Assembly: GCA_017652965.1 (NCBI GenBank) | Contig: JAGBZZ010000246.1 | Coordinates: 1 to 19,863 of the forward strand | Source of the DNA: Clostridia bacterium | GTDB lineage: Bacteria; Bacillota_A; Clostridia; Oscillospirales; CAG-272 | Length of the DNA stretch: 19,863 nt | Direction: 5' to 3' | Part shown: positions 1-8,088 of the stretch, piece by piece | Layout: every line of letters begins with the position of its first letter | Position numbering within the stretch: position 1 is the stretch's first letter | Notes under the pieces: generated by a model | What the model was told of the DNA's origin: nothing | Databases searched by the model: none | Seen by the model: the letters and a program-made list of their open reading frames with translations, nothing else | Program-made: the position numbers and the translations under genes

Positions 1-33
1 AAAGGGCATCTGCTTCGGCAGGTGCCCTTTTTG
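1..33 (+). terminator. Rho-independent terminator of a gene left of the window
   Basis: A 13-bp stem (AAAGGGCA, a T:G pair, CTGC) closes on a TTCG tetraloop and is followed by a run of five T. The stem, stable loop and T-run are a classic intrinsic terminator for a plus-strand gene ending just outside the window. The A-run at the left end is short, so the reverse direction would be weaker. Confidence 0.8.
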
Positions 34-130
34 GCAAACGAAAACCACGCGTGAGGAGCGTGGTTCATTGGGGGTGTGCCGGTGAGGGAGAATAGAACAC
101 TAAGGAGCGGCGGATCTCTTTTGCCGGGGT

Positions 131-298
131 ACTAAGGGGAAGGCTCCCTTGTGTAAAGGGAGCTGTCACCGGAGGTGACTGAGGGATTGTGCCGTGAAGA
201 GGAGGTTGGCGGGCAAGGATTATTTTTTCTTCCCTGACAATCCCTCCGCCTCGCGCCGCTCGGCACCTCCCTTTACACAAGGGAGGCTCTTAGTTAGT
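131..298. repeat. Imperfect foldback (MITE-like) intergenic repeat
   Basis: Two arms of about 60 bp, 131-190 and 237-298, are imperfect inverted copies. Each contains CTCCCTTGTGTAAAGGGAG and each ends, in opposite orientation, with GAGGGATTGT. The left arm holds two small perfect hairpins: GCTCCCTT/AAGGGAGC with a 5-nt loop, and GTCACC/GGTGAC with a 3-nt loop. About 46 bp separate the arms. There is no transposase and no convincing coding sequence; the short open frames here are low-complexity. It resembles non-autonomous dispersed intergenic repeats of Clostridia, but I cannot see other full copies in this window. Confidence 0.6.
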
Positions 299-326
299 CA
301 TGCTCCGAGAAGAATATTCGCAAAAG

Positions 327-392
327 ACCCGTTTACGGGTAGCTTGTCCTCCCTTGCATGGCTGGCAGGCCAATAAAAGGCGCACTTGTGCG
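327..392. other. Gene-free stretch with two small hairpins
   Basis: ACCCG-TTTA-CGGGT lies at 327-340 and GGCGCAC-TT-GTGCGCC at about 376-391. Neither has a T-run in either direction, so I do not call them terminators. Together with 1-326 they complete the 469-base gene-free left edge. I see no open frame here with a plausible ribosome binding site. Confidence 0.35.
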
Positions 393-426
393 CCGCCAGT
401 AATATTAGGGCTATGCCCGAAAACGA

Positions 427-456
427 AAAACCGCCCGCAGGCCTGCGGGCGGTTTT
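427..456 (-). terminator. Terminator of the GH36-like gene
   Basis: A perfect 30-bp palindrome, AAAACCGCCCGCAGG followed by its exact complement, lies 13 bp beyond the stop codon of the minus-strand gene. In the minus direction it is followed by TTTTTCGTTTT-type sequence, giving a strong intrinsic terminator. In the plus direction the T-run is shorter. Confidence 0.85.
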
Positions 457-469
457 ATTGCTTGTGCTT

Positions 470-2089
470 TCAGTTGTTCCAGGTGTAGAAATTGCGCGAG
501 CCGTAGTAAAGGCCGTACCAGTCGAAGACAAAGCGGCGGCCGTCCGGTGTGACAAAGCGGGTGGGCTCGCGGTGGCCGATCCAATCCTCCGGGGTGGCGC
601 CAAGCCCGCCCTGCGAGGCGGTCTTGTAGATCGCGCGGATGCGGGTCATATCCTCGCCCGTCAGGGTATGGGGCGTGACCGAGGCCAGCGTGGTGGCACC
701 CGTGATGGCCGCGGCCTCCAAAAAGTCGAGGTTTTCCTTATGCGGGACCTTTTCGGTGAAGGCGGCGCAGTCGGGGTCATGCGAGAAGAAGGTGTTGTTC
801 TGGGGCAGGCGCACAAGCGTACCGACACCGTCCGCCCGTGTGACCTCAAAGTTTCTGCCCGAGGTATCGTCGCCGACGCGCTGTACGGCGTGGATGCCCG
901 CCACAAGATGGCCGAAGGTGTTACAGCCGATCACGGTGGCGCCGCCTGCGGCGTCCTCGATCGTGCGGTAAAGCTCACGCATGATGTAGGCGGTCGGATG
1001 GTGCTTGTCGTAGAAGGCGGGCAGGCCTGCGTTCACCTCAAAGACCGACATGACGGTATCCATGGTGGTGAAATCGTGCTTGATCAGATCATACCCCCAG
1101 CTGCGGATGCGGCGGACGTCCTCGGCCACCAGCTCTAAGGTGTAAGGATGCGAGGGGTCAAGGATGGTGCCGGCCGAGATCTTGCGGACGCCGATCGCCT
1201 CGCGCGGGACGGGCAGGCAGGTGAGAAGCGGGCGCATCCAGATGCCGGCACGGGCACCCTTTGCGTGGATCGCCTCGGCGGTTTCGGCCATGTGGGAAAA
1301 GCCTGCGTTGGTCTTGTCCCAGGGTCCGCCGTTATAGCTGCCGAAATGGTGGGAATAGCGGTTCAGCTGCCAGCCGTCGTCGATGATCATATGCGGGCGG
1401 CAGGTGGCGTCGGCGGCCATTTCCATCAGGTAATCGCACTCGTCCATCACGCTTTCGTGCGTGATCTCACCGTAGGCCCAGTACCAGTTGTTGACACCGA
1501 AGATCGGCTCCTTCGGCAGGTTGGGCTTTTCGCACATCATGCGGCAGAAGTCCTCGGCGGCACGGTAGGGCACCTCACCCTCGCGCCCCTCGCGGCATAC
1601 GACCTCGCAGGCGGTAAGCGGCTCAAGAAGGTGGGTGGGCTGACCGCCCGAGCGGGCATCCAGCCACAGGGTGATGCCAAAGGGATCGCACTCAAACCAC
1701 GCAAAGACAGAGGCACCCGTCTTCACGCCGAAGGACTGCAGGGCGGCACCGTCATAAAGGTGGAAGTACCAGGGCATGCGGCGGCGCGTGTCGATCCCCG
1801 TCCAGACGCACTCAAGGTCCTTCATCTTGGAAAGACCGACACGCTCCCAGCCGTCGCCAAGGCAGAGAAGGCCGGCGGAAAGGTCGCCGTCCCAGCGCAG
1901 CTTGACACGCAGATAGGGGCGCGAGGTGGGATAGAGGGTGACGGCAAGGGCGCCGTCCTTGACAGAGAAGCCGATCTTTTCGCTTCTTTCCTCCCGCTCG
2001 CTCGGTTCTTCAAAGCGAACGGCGCTGTCGGGATACTGGAAGAGGACGTGGTCGGGCTCGCGGCAGATATTGATAAAGGCGTGATTCAT
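470..2089 (-). CDS. GH36-like alpha-galactosidase (clan GH-D TIM barrel)
   Basis: The 539-residue protein probably hydrolyses terminal alpha-galactosides in the cytoplasm, as no signal peptide is seen. Residues 1-190 form a beta-rich N-terminal region. The barrel begins around GVNNWYW (198-204) and carries the IDDGW motif (236-240). KHDF gives the expected nucleophile Asp339, and RVGDD gives the likely acid/base at Asp407 or Asp408. It is shorter than the roughly 700-residue bacterial GH36 enzymes, so it is a compact member of the family. The start at 2089 is chosen because GGAGGATCCTT lies directly before that ATG; the open frame runs on to 2350, but that part overlaps the divergent gene's promoter. 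The gene is divergent from the esterase at 2304. Substrate is inferred from the family, and GH27 or another clan GH-D family is possible. Confidence 0.85.
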   Translation of the reverse strand: MNHAFINICREPDHVLFQYPDSAVRFEEPSEREERSEKIGFSVKDGALAVTLYPTSRPYLRVKLRWDGDLSAGLLCLGDGWERVGLSKMKDLECVWTGIDTRRRMPWYFHLYDGAALQSFGVKTGASVFAWFECDPFGITLWLDARSGGQPTHLLEPLTACEVVCREGREGEVPYRAAEDFCRMMCEKPNLPKEPIFGVNNWYWAYGEITHESVMDECDYLMEMAADATCRPHMIIDDGWQLNRYSHHFGSYNGGPWDKTNAGFSHMAETAEAIHAKGARAGIWMRPLLTCLPVPREAIGVRKISAGTILDPSHPYTLELVAEDVRRIRSWGYDLIKHDFTTMDTVMSVFEVNAGLPAFYDKHHPTAYIMRELYRTIEDAAGGATVIGCNTFGHLVAGIHAVQRVGDDTSGRNFEVTRADGVGTLVRLPQNNTFFSHDPDCAAFTEKVPHKENLDFLEAAAITGATTLASVTPHTLTGEDMTRIRAIYKTASQGGLGATPEDWIGHREPTRFVTPDGRRFVFDWYGLYYGSRNFYTWNN

Positions 2090-2178
2090 AAGGATCCTCC
2101 GAATTTTGATGGTTTTTGGGCAAAAACCCTTTAGTGAGGAAAAAGAGGGCGCTTTGCCCTTTGTCCCCAAGTATCCAT

Positions 2179-2207
2179 AGTATAGCACAGTTTTTTTAGG
2201 AGCGCAA
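2179..2207 (-). promoter_or_regulatory. Promoter of the GH36-like gene (TTGC class)
   Basis: Read on the minus strand: TTGCGC, a 17-bp spacer ending in TGTGC, then TATACT. The TGC directly before the -10 makes an extended -10. The same layout occurs before the LRR gene and all three GH20 genes. Confidence 0.75.
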
Positions 2208-2221
2208 GGGGTTTTTGCTTC

Positions 2222-2250
2222 TTGACATATTTCCCCGCTTTTGTTATAAT
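2222..2250 (+). promoter_or_regulatory. Consensus sigma-A promoter of the alpha/beta hydrolase gene
   Basis: TTGACA at 2222-2227, an exact 17-bp spacer and TATAAT at 2245-2250 match the consensus fully. Its -35 lies only 14 bp from the -35 of the divergent GH36 promoter. Confidence 0.9.
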
Positions 2251-2303
2251 GGGCGTGAAATCGGCGAAGGCCGTATCCCCTCGCCTGAAAGGAGCTTGAC
2301 TCA

Positions 2304-3317
2304 ATGGAAATCAATAAGAACCCCCACACTCTGCACTTCAATGCGCTCAAGGCGCTGACTCCCGCATTCCGCTATGACGGGAAAGGGGACTTTGCCGCGT
2401 GGCAGACGGCGGCCCGCGCACGCCTCGTGGCGCTTCTTGGCCTAGATAAGCTGAGCCCCGCCTCCGACGATGCCTTCACGATCGAGTCGGTCACCGAGGG
2501 CGATACCTATCACGACCACCGCTTCCGCTTTCAAAGCGAGGAGGGCTATTTTGTGATCGCCACCCTCCGTGTGCCCAAGGGCAAGGAAGGGAAGCTTCCC
2601 CTTGTCATATGCCTTCAGGGGCATTCGACGGGGGCACACATCTCGCTCGGAAGCCCGATCTATCCCGAGGACGAGGAGCTGATCTCGGGCGGCGACCGCG
2701 ACTTTGCGGTGCAGATCGCGCGTGAGGGCTACTGCGCCCTTGCCCTTGAGCAGCGCTGCTTTGGCGAATGCGGCGGCACCGAAAAGGGCCCCGCCTGCGG
2801 CGTCCCCACGCTCACAGGCTTTCTCCTTGGCCGTACCACCCTCGGCGAGCGCGTCTTTGACGTTATGCGCGCCATTGACGTGGTGACCGCCAATTTCTCC
2901 TTTATCGATGCTGAAAGGATCGCCTGTATGGGCAACTCGGGCGGCGGCACGGCTACCATCTATGCTTCGGCACTTGATGAGCGCATCGGGCTCTCGATGC
3001 CCTCCTGCGCGCTCTGCACCTTCAAGGCCTCGATCGGCGCAAAGCCGCACTGCACCTGCAACTTCGTCCCGAATATCGCCCTCGATTTCGATATGGGCGA
3101 CTTTGCCGGTCTCATTGCCCCCCGCCCTTTGATCGTGGTCTCGGGTGTGACCGACTGGGGCTTTATGCACGAGGGAGTCGTGGAATCGGTTGACGTGGCT
3201 AAGACCTACTACGAGGCCGCCGGCGTCCCCGACCGTATCGAATGGGTCCCGGGGCCCGAGGGGCACCGCTTCTATGCCGACCTCGCATGGCCGGTGTTTC
3301 ACAGATTTTTCGATTGA
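2304..3317 (+). CDS. Alpha/beta hydrolase, acetylxylan-esterase/dienelactone-hydrolase-like
   Basis: A 337-residue serine hydrolase. The oxyanion-region GHSTG motif is at 106-110. The nucleophile elbow GNSGGG gives Ser212, the acid is probably Asp284 in VTDWGF, and the base is His321 in EGHRF, so the triad is intact and correctly ordered. A cysteine-rich stretch (CALC, CTC) lies at about 235-252. No signal peptide is visible, so it should act in the cytoplasm, for example removing acetyl esters from imported sugars; that substrate is inference. ATG 2304 is preceded by AAAGGAG with a 9-nt gap. It is divergent from the GH36-like gene and convergent with the MATE gene. Family assignment to an Abhydrolase_7 or AXE1-like group is tentative. 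Confidence 0.8.
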   Translation: MEINKNPHTLHFNALKALTPAFRYDGKGDFAAWQTAARARLVALLGLDKLSPASDDAFTIESVTEGDTYHDHRFRFQSEEGYFVIATLRVPKGKEGKLPLVICLQGHSTGAHISLGSPIYPEDEELISGGDRDFAVQIAREGYCALALEQRCFGECGGTEKGPACGVPTLTGFLLGRTTLGERVFDVMRAIDVVTANFSFIDAERIACMGNSGGGTATIYASALDERIGLSMPSCALCTFKASIGAKPHCTCNFVPNIALDFDMGDFAGLIAPRPLIVVSGVTDWGFMHEGVVESVDVAKTYYEAAGVPDRIEWVPGPEGHRFYADLAWPVFHRFFD

Positions 3318-3336
3318 TCTTTTGTGTATCGGACAG

Positions 3337-3368
3337 AAAAAAGAGGTGCATTTTTACACCTCTTTTTT
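3337..3368. terminator. Bidirectional terminator between the esterase and MATE genes
   Basis: AAAAAAGAGGTG and CACCTCTTTTTT form a stem around the loop CATTTTTA. The A-run on one side and T-run on the other serve both convergent genes. The MATE stop codon lies just 5 bp away. Confidence 0.9.
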
Positions 3369-3372
3369 CGTT

Positions 3373-4770
3373 TTAAGGCTCGGCGGCTGCACGCCGCAGG
3401 CGCCGCAGCTCCCGCGCCGCCAGAATATGCTGGGCGGTGGCGGTGAGGATCCAGGAAAGCGGGAAGGCAAGATACAAAAGGAAGAGGGCGGCGGCCGGCT
3501 CCAGCGTGGGGGAGACCCAGCGGAAAACGGTCAGGACCCACAGGACCCGCAAAAGGCAACAGCCTATCAGCGAGGTGGCGGTAGGCAAGAGCGAGCGCCC
3601 CATTCCGCGCAGGGCCCCCGTGCCCACCTCCATCAGCCCGCAGAGGAAGTAAAGGGGGCAAACGGCCAGAAGGCGGATATATCCCGCATCCACCGCCTCT
3701 GCCGCCTCGGGCGCGTACAGAGAAAGGATGGGTCTACCGAGAAGAAGGGCGAAAAGCCCCACCGAAAGGCCGATCACAAGGACGGTCAGCGAGGAAAGGC
3801 GGATGGCCTTGCCGATCCTTCTGAGGTTCCCTGCCCCGCGGCACTGTGCCGTGATCGTCATGGCGGTGTGGTAGAGGGCGTTTTGCGTGGTGTAGATATA
3901 CCCCTCCACATTCATGGCGGCGGTGTTCCCCGCGACCACGACAGGGCCAAAGCCGTTCACGGCAGACTGCAAAAGAAGTGCCGATGCATTGAAAAGAATA
4001 CTTTGCACGGCCGCAGGGATACCGGCACCCAGTATGGCCAAAAGTGCCTCTTTTTTGATGCCAAGGGCGCGGAAGGAGAGGCGGTATGCCCCCTCGCCGC
4101 GCGTCATATAGATAAGGATCATGATGCAGGAGATCCACTGGGCAAGCGCGGTGGCAAGCCCGACCCCCACCGCCCCCATCCCGAGGATGACAACGGCGAA
4201 GAAGTTGAAAAGGACGTTGATAACGCCCCCCGCAGACAGAAAGAGAAGCGGGCGCACCGTGTCTCCTCTTGCCCGCAGGATGGCGGCGGCAAAGTTATAG
4301 ACAACGCAGGCGGGCATGCCAAGCAGGTAGGCACGCAGGTAGGCCGTGGCATCGCCGAGGATGCCGGCATCGGTATCCAGCCCCGCAAGGATCGGCCGTG
4401 CCAGGGGGAAGCCGAGGAAAAGGGCAAAGAAGCCGAGGGTGGCCGCCAGGGTGACGGCCGTGTGGCAGATGGCGCGCATCTCGTCCTCACGCCCTGCGGC
4501 GGCGCGGTGCGCCACCGTGATGCCACACCCGACCGAAAGGCCGAGGGAGGCGTTGACAAACAGGTTGACAAGCGAGGTGCAGGAGCCGACCGCCGCCATC
4601 GCGGCGGTGCACTGCTCGGGGGTATCGCCCCCCCACCGCCCGACCATAACGGTATCGGCGGTGTTGAAGACCAGCTGGAGAAGAGAGGTGGCGATGAGGG
4701 GGAGGGCAAAGCGCAGGATGACGGGCAGAAGCGCCCCCTCCGTCATATTGATGCCGTTCTTATTCTTCAT
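3373..4770 (-). CDS. MATE-family (MOP superfamily) multidrug/metabolite exporter
   Basis: The 465-residue membrane protein has about twelve hydrophobic segments and the length usual for MATE antiporters. Typical features are the N-terminal PLIATSLLQLVFNTADTVMV segment and a second-half repeat containing AGNTAAMNVEGYIY. MATE proteins export organic cations, drugs or metabolites using Na+ or H+ gradients; the substrate here is unknown. Its ATG lies inside the last codons of the upstream glycosidase (11-nt overlap) with no clear Shine-Dalgarno, so it is probably translated by coupling. An internal ATG nine codons downstream is an alternative start but has no better binding site. Linkage to a glycosidase rather than to a drug-response regulator is unusual. 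Confidence 0.9.
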   Translation of the reverse strand: MKNKNGINMTEGALLPVILRFALPLIATSLLQLVFNTADTVMVGRWGGDTPEQCTAAMAAVGSCTSLVNLFVNASLGLSVGCGITVAHRAAAGREDEMRAICHTAVTLAATLGFFALFLGFPLARPILAGLDTDAGILGDATAYLRAYLLGMPACVVYNFAAAILRARGDTVRPLLFLSAGGVINVLFNFFAVVILGMGAVGVGLATALAQWISCIMILIYMTRGEGAYRLSFRALGIKKEALLAILGAGIPAAVQSILFNASALLLQSAVNGFGPVVVAGNTAAMNVEGYIYTTQNALYHTAMTITAQCRGAGNLRRIGKAIRLSSLTVLVIGLSVGLFALLLGRPILSLYAPEAAEAVDAGYIRLLAVCPLYFLCGLMEVGTGALRGMGRSLLPTATSLIGCCLLRVLWVLTVFRWVSPTLEPAAALFLLYLAFPLSWILTATAQHILAARELRRLRRAAAEP

Positions 4771-6973
4771 AGGGCAGGATCACGATCTCGTGGATATGGA
4801 GGCGGTCAAGGTGCAGGGTGTAGCCATCCCCGTCCCGCGCTACCGTCAGGGGGGTGCCGCTTTCAGTCGTGATCTTGCCGAAGGTACGATCCCCGCGCAG
4901 GGTCAGGGTCAGGTCATAAAGCGGTACAATGTCCTCGACAGGGCACCCGGTCTCCAGCATGCTGCCGCAGTAGTTGATCAGATGCAGGTAGCGACCCTTG
5001 GCATCCTCGGTCATGTAGAGGTAAAGGCCGGAGGGGGCACCGGGGGCATCGACAAGCGGCGGCACGCCCACGGCAAGATCGGCAAGGGCGGAAAGCAGGC
5101 GGCGCTGCTTGGGCAGGTGGCGGCCAAGGTAACGCTCGGCAAGGTCGGAGGCGCAGTAGAAGACCTTGCCCTTGCCGTAGCGGTGGCAGGTCAGTGCCGG
5201 CGGATGCCCCTCCGGGAAGGTGAAGGGCGCACCAAAGGTGCCGCCCGCCGCCAGGTAAAGCTCGGCATAGGTCTCGGTATCCTCATCGGGGGTGACGATC
5301 GTGTAGGCCACCGTGCGGCGGCCGCCGTCCCCCACCACGGCAGAGGTGGTGATGGTCATACCGTCGGATACGCGGTATCCCGCAATGTCGCAGAGGGGCT
5401 TGATATAGGCCTCGGGCAGCTTGACGTACGGGAAGACCTCGGCCGTTTCGCGGTATTCGCGGATGTGCTGTCCCTCGCTGTTGGTCTCCTTGACGAAGTG
5501 CACGCCAAGGAGGTCTGCCATCAGGAAGTCCTCCCGCTCACTGCCGTCCTCGTTAAGACGCGAGAAATCCCGCCCGACAAGCAGGGTGCCCCCGTTTTCC
5601 ACGTAGCGGCGAAGCTCGCGCTCCTGGTGGGCATCCACGATCGGCATGGTGGGGATGATAAGGGCGCGATAATCGCGAAGGCGCTCGTAGGAGATCTGGG
5701 CGTCGGTAAAGACGTCAAAGTGGCGGTGGCTTTCGGCCAGTGCCTCAATAAAGCCCGAGGCGCACGCCAGCTGATACTTCACGTCGCGGTCGGTGCGCGG
5801 GTGGTTATTCTGCATGACCGCAAGCTCCTTGACGGGCTGGGTTCTGTAAAAGATATCGCGGTTCTTTTCGATCTTTTGGCAAAGGCGGCGAAGGGCCTCC
5901 CCACCTGTCGTGTCGTACAGCATCCCCACCCCGGGCTCCAGCATCGGGGTGGCGCGGTGCGCCGCCAGAGTATAGCCAAAGACCTCGCACTCGGCCTCCG
6001 AGTAGGTGGTAAAGCTTTCGTAGGGCCCCGGGGGGCAGTAGCCGTAGGAGACGCGCTTAAGGCTTTCGCCGACCTTGATAGACTCTAGGATAGTATAGAA
6101 GCGCAGGTTGCGATGCACCTCGGTGGTCAGGCCGCCGTCGGTGGCGGTGATGGCGTTCTCAAAGCTTGCCGTGTTGCGCGCGGGATAAATGATGAAGGTC
6201 TCTGTGTTCATCAAAAGCGGCACACCGTAGGAGTCGGCCAGTGCCTTGGCGCGGCGCACAATGGAAAGATGCACGGTGTCGCGCATTTTGAAGTAGTTGG
6301 CAAGCGTCCCATCCTGCGAGGAGAGGGTCTTCGGCAGGGGGGTGCCGTACATTTCCTCGTATTTTTTGCGGCAGGCGGCGCACTGGCAGTTGTAGGTATA
6401 CCAGATGGGGCCGTCAAAATAGATGGCATCGGGGCGGTACCGCTCGATGACCTCGCACATCGCGCCCAGCATGGCAGACACAAAGTCCTCGTTGGTGATG
6501 CAGGCCTTGTAGTGGATGCCGCACCAGTCATAGGGGGTCTCACCGTCCTCCAGAATAGCAAGCCAATCGGGATGGATCTTGGCAATATCGCGGTAAAGCA
6601 CACCGCCGAAATGCATATAGGCCGTCACGCGGATGCCGGCTGCCTTCATGGCCTCGCTGACCTCGCCGAAAAGGTCGCGCCGCTCGGGATAGCCACAGCG
6701 CGCCGCCGCCTCGCGGTAGGAGGGCAGGTCAAAATAGGAGGGGAGATGCGCACTTTCGCCATACCAGTGCGCCCCCCACGAGATGGCGGGATAGCGGACG
6801 TGCGTGCCGCCCATTTCCTTGACAACGCGAACAAGATCCTCGGCGTTTTTCCACTGGGGCAGCTCGTTTTCTTCAATGATGACAAGCGGGGTCTCGGCCA
6901 GCCACTGATGCTTGGGAAGCGGGTCGGTATGCGACCACGGTGCGGCGGTCACGGGGTAGTTACTGGTATGCAT
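4760..6973 (-). CDS. GHL6/GH42-like putative glycoside hydrolase with amidotransferase-like trimerisation domain
   Basis: A 737-residue protein. Residues 25-380 read as a TIM barrel: GTHVRYPAISWGAHW near 57-70, DAIYFDG at 182-188, and the cysteine cluster C196-x-C198-xx-C201 followed by KKYEEMYG. These are typical of the hypothetical GHL6 and GH42-type families. Residues 385-640 look like the class-I-glutamine-amidotransferase-like domain of GH42 beta-galactosidases (RALIIPTMPIVD, ENGGTLLVGRDF). A short beta C-terminal domain follows. The catalytic pair is not certain: Asp187 and Glu258 (NTETF) are candidates. No signal peptide. AAAGGA precedes the ATG by 7 nt. It is the first gene of a two-gene transcription unit with the MATE exporter and is divergent from the AraC gene, its probable regulator. 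The substrate is unknown. Confidence 0.75.
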   Translation of the reverse strand: MHTSNYPVTAAPWSHTDPLPKHQWLAETPLVIIEENELPQWKNAEDLVRVVKEMGGTHVRYPAISWGAHWYGESAHLPSYFDLPSYREAAARCGYPERRDLFGEVSEAMKAAGIRVTAYMHFGGVLYRDIAKIHPDWLAILEDGETPYDWCGIHYKACITNEDFVSAMLGAMCEVIERYRPDAIYFDGPIWYTYNCQCAACRKKYEEMYGTPLPKTLSSQDGTLANYFKMRDTVHLSIVRRAKALADSYGVPLLMNTETFIIYPARNTASFENAITATDGGLTTEVHRNLRFYTILESIKVGESLKRVSYGYCPPGPYESFTTYSEAECEVFGYTLAAHRATPMLEPGVGMLYDTTGGEALRRLCQKIEKNRDIFYRTQPVKELAVMQNNHPRTDRDVKYQLACASGFIEALAESHRHFDVFTDAQISYERLRDYRALIIPTMPIVDAHQERELRRYVENGGTLLVGRDFSRLNEDGSEREDFLMADLLGVHFVKETNSEGQHIREYRETAEVFPYVKLPEAYIKPLCDIAGYRVSDGMTITTSAVVGDGGRRTVAYTIVTPDEDTETYAELYLAAGGTFGAPFTFPEGHPPALTCHRYGKGKVFYCASDLAERYLGRHLPKQRRLLSALADLAVGVPPLVDAPGAPSGLYLYMTEDAKGRYLHLINYCGSMLETGCPVEDIVPLYDLTLTLRGDRTFGKITTESGTPLTVARDGDGYTLHLDRLHIHEIVILPYEE

Positions 6974-7052
6974 AGCGCAATCCTTTCATGTAAAGTTATC
7001 TTTTCATATTTTAGGTTTTATATCGGGTTTTGCGGCTTTTCCTAAATGCGGC
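6974..7052 (-). promoter_or_regulatory. Regulatory region of the GHL6-MATE operon
   Basis: No strong promoter is seen on the minus strand. The best match is TTTAGG, an 18-bp spacer and TATAAA (-10 at 7017-7022), well below the quality of the other promoters here. Two AAAACC direct repeats flank CGATAT at this position. A weak promoter next to a divergent AraC gene fits activator-dependent expression, but that is inference. Confidence 0.35.
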
Positions 7053-7081
7053 TTGACTTTATCGCCCCGATTTGCTACAAT
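7053..7081 (+). promoter_or_regulatory. Promoter of the AraC-family gene
   Basis: TTGACT at 7053-7058, a 17-bp spacer and TACAAT at 7076-7081 give a near-consensus sigma-A promoter 28 bp before the ATG. Confidence 0.85.
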
Positions 7082-7109
7082 GAAGAAAAAGAGAAAAGGG
7101 GGCAAACGG

Positions 7110-7892
7110 ATGAACAGTGTGGCATTTTCGGAGGCGGATATTACGGTAACGGGGATCAACAATCTCCTTTTGCGGCAGTATGAGCCGCACTGGCGGTATG
7201 TGTTTGAAAGCCGCCCCTCCTGTGCCCTTTACTATATCCAATCCGGCTATCTGACGGTTGGCCTTGAGGAGGCTAAGATCTGCCTTGGGGCGGGGGATAT
7301 CGGCATCTTTGACGCCGGCGTTTCCATGCTGCTGGAAAACCGAGGGGAGGAGCCGCTTGTCAGCTATCAGATCAGCTTCTATGCCGACCGTAACCTATCC
7401 TCGCTCGGGCTTCCCGCGGTGATGCGCGGTGCCTCTGACCTTCGTGTGCGCTTTGCCGCCGCGTATGAGGGGTATATGACCCGCGGCACGGCCTATCGCC
7501 TCCGCGCCCGTATTGCTACTTATGAGCTTTTGGATGCTCTCTTTGCCAAGCAGGCAGAGGGGCGCTTTGGGCGTGCGGGGGCACGGCTTGCCACCGTGAC
7601 CGAGTATATCGGCAAAAACTACGCCTCGCCCCTGTCGCTTTCCACGCTTTCCCGCGCGGTGGGCTACAGCCCCTCGTATCTGCGGGAGTTGTTTCGCAAC
7701 GAGCTGGGGCTTTCCCCCGTGCGCTACATCAACCGCCTGCGGGTAGAGCGGGCCTGTGCCCTTTTGCATGAGGATATCCCGATCTGGCAGGTGGCCGAGC
7801 TTGTCGGCTGTCCGAACGCCAACTATTTCTCCCGCCTTTTCCGCGCCGAGATGGGGATCACCCCCGGGGAATATAAGATCAAGTGCCTGTAA
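7110..7892 (+). CDS. AraC-family transcriptional regulator
   Basis: A 260-residue regulator. Residues 10-100 form a cupin-like ligand-sensing domain (CALYYIQSGYLTVGL, GAGDIGIFDAG). Residues 162-258 form the double helix-turn-helix, with helix pairs around 176-196 (LSLSTLSRAVGYSPSYL) and 225-246 (IWQVAELVGCPNANYFSRLF), ending in the usual ITPGEYK. The start is set at 7110, where AAAAGGGGG precedes the ATG; the open frame extends upstream only through the promoter. The gene is divergent from the GHL6-MATE operon, so it probably activates that operon in response to a sugar. It could also act on other genes of the window. No good terminator follows it. Confidence 0.92.
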   Translation: MNSVAFSEADITVTGINNLLLRQYEPHWRYVFESRPSCALYYIQSGYLTVGLEEAKICLGAGDIGIFDAGVSMLLENRGEEPLVSYQISFYADRNLSSLGLPAVMRGASDLRVRFAAAYEGYMTRGTAYRLRARIATYELLDALFAKQAEGRFGRAGARLATVTEYIGKNYASPLSLSTLSRAVGYSPSYLRELFRNELGLSPVRYINRLRVERACALLHEDIPIWQVAELVGCPNANYFSRLFRAEMGITPGEYKIKCL

Positions 7893-7985
7893 CCATTATA
7901 GGGCGTTCTCTTGCGAAAAACAAGGAACGGAACGATGGCAAATAGCACAAAACGACGGTTTTTGGTCACACAACGCCGCCGTCAC

Positions 7986-8014
7986 TTGACTTTGGATTTT
8001 TGCCGTGTTAGAAT
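7986..8014 (+). promoter_or_regulatory. Promoter of the nitrilase-family gene
   Basis: TTGACT at 7986-7991, a 17-bp spacer and TAGAAT at 8009-8014. The leader to the ATG is about 68 nt. This makes the gene independent of AraC transcription, although read-through from AraC is possible because no clear terminator lies between them. Confidence 0.8.
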
Positions 8015-8088
8015 GACCGTAGAAGGGGATGGGCGCCGTGCGGCGCAGAACCTTCCCTTCATAATTTCAAATAAAGAGGTATCCGACT

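Noticed and set aside
386..2134. Long plus-strand open frames opposite the GH36 gene (250 and 328 residues)
   Set aside because: Antisense shadows of a well-supported gene in GC-rich sequence; no ribosome binding site, and composition is low-complexity with no family motif.
2090..2350. N-terminal extension of the GH36 gene by 87 codons
   Set aside because: It crosses both divergent promoters and the start of the esterase gene; the ATG at 2089 has a strong binding site.
3190..4872. 560-residue plus-strand frame opposite the MATE gene, and a similar 580-residue frame at 4346-6088
   Set aside because: Low-complexity, charged sequence with no motif, antisense to the membrane protein and GHL6 genes; typical GC-rich shadows.
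7893..8088. Terminator or riboswitch between AraC and the nitrilase gene
   Set aside because: A weak imperfect hairpin near 7904-7933 has no T-run, and I cannot match the leader to a known riboswitch.
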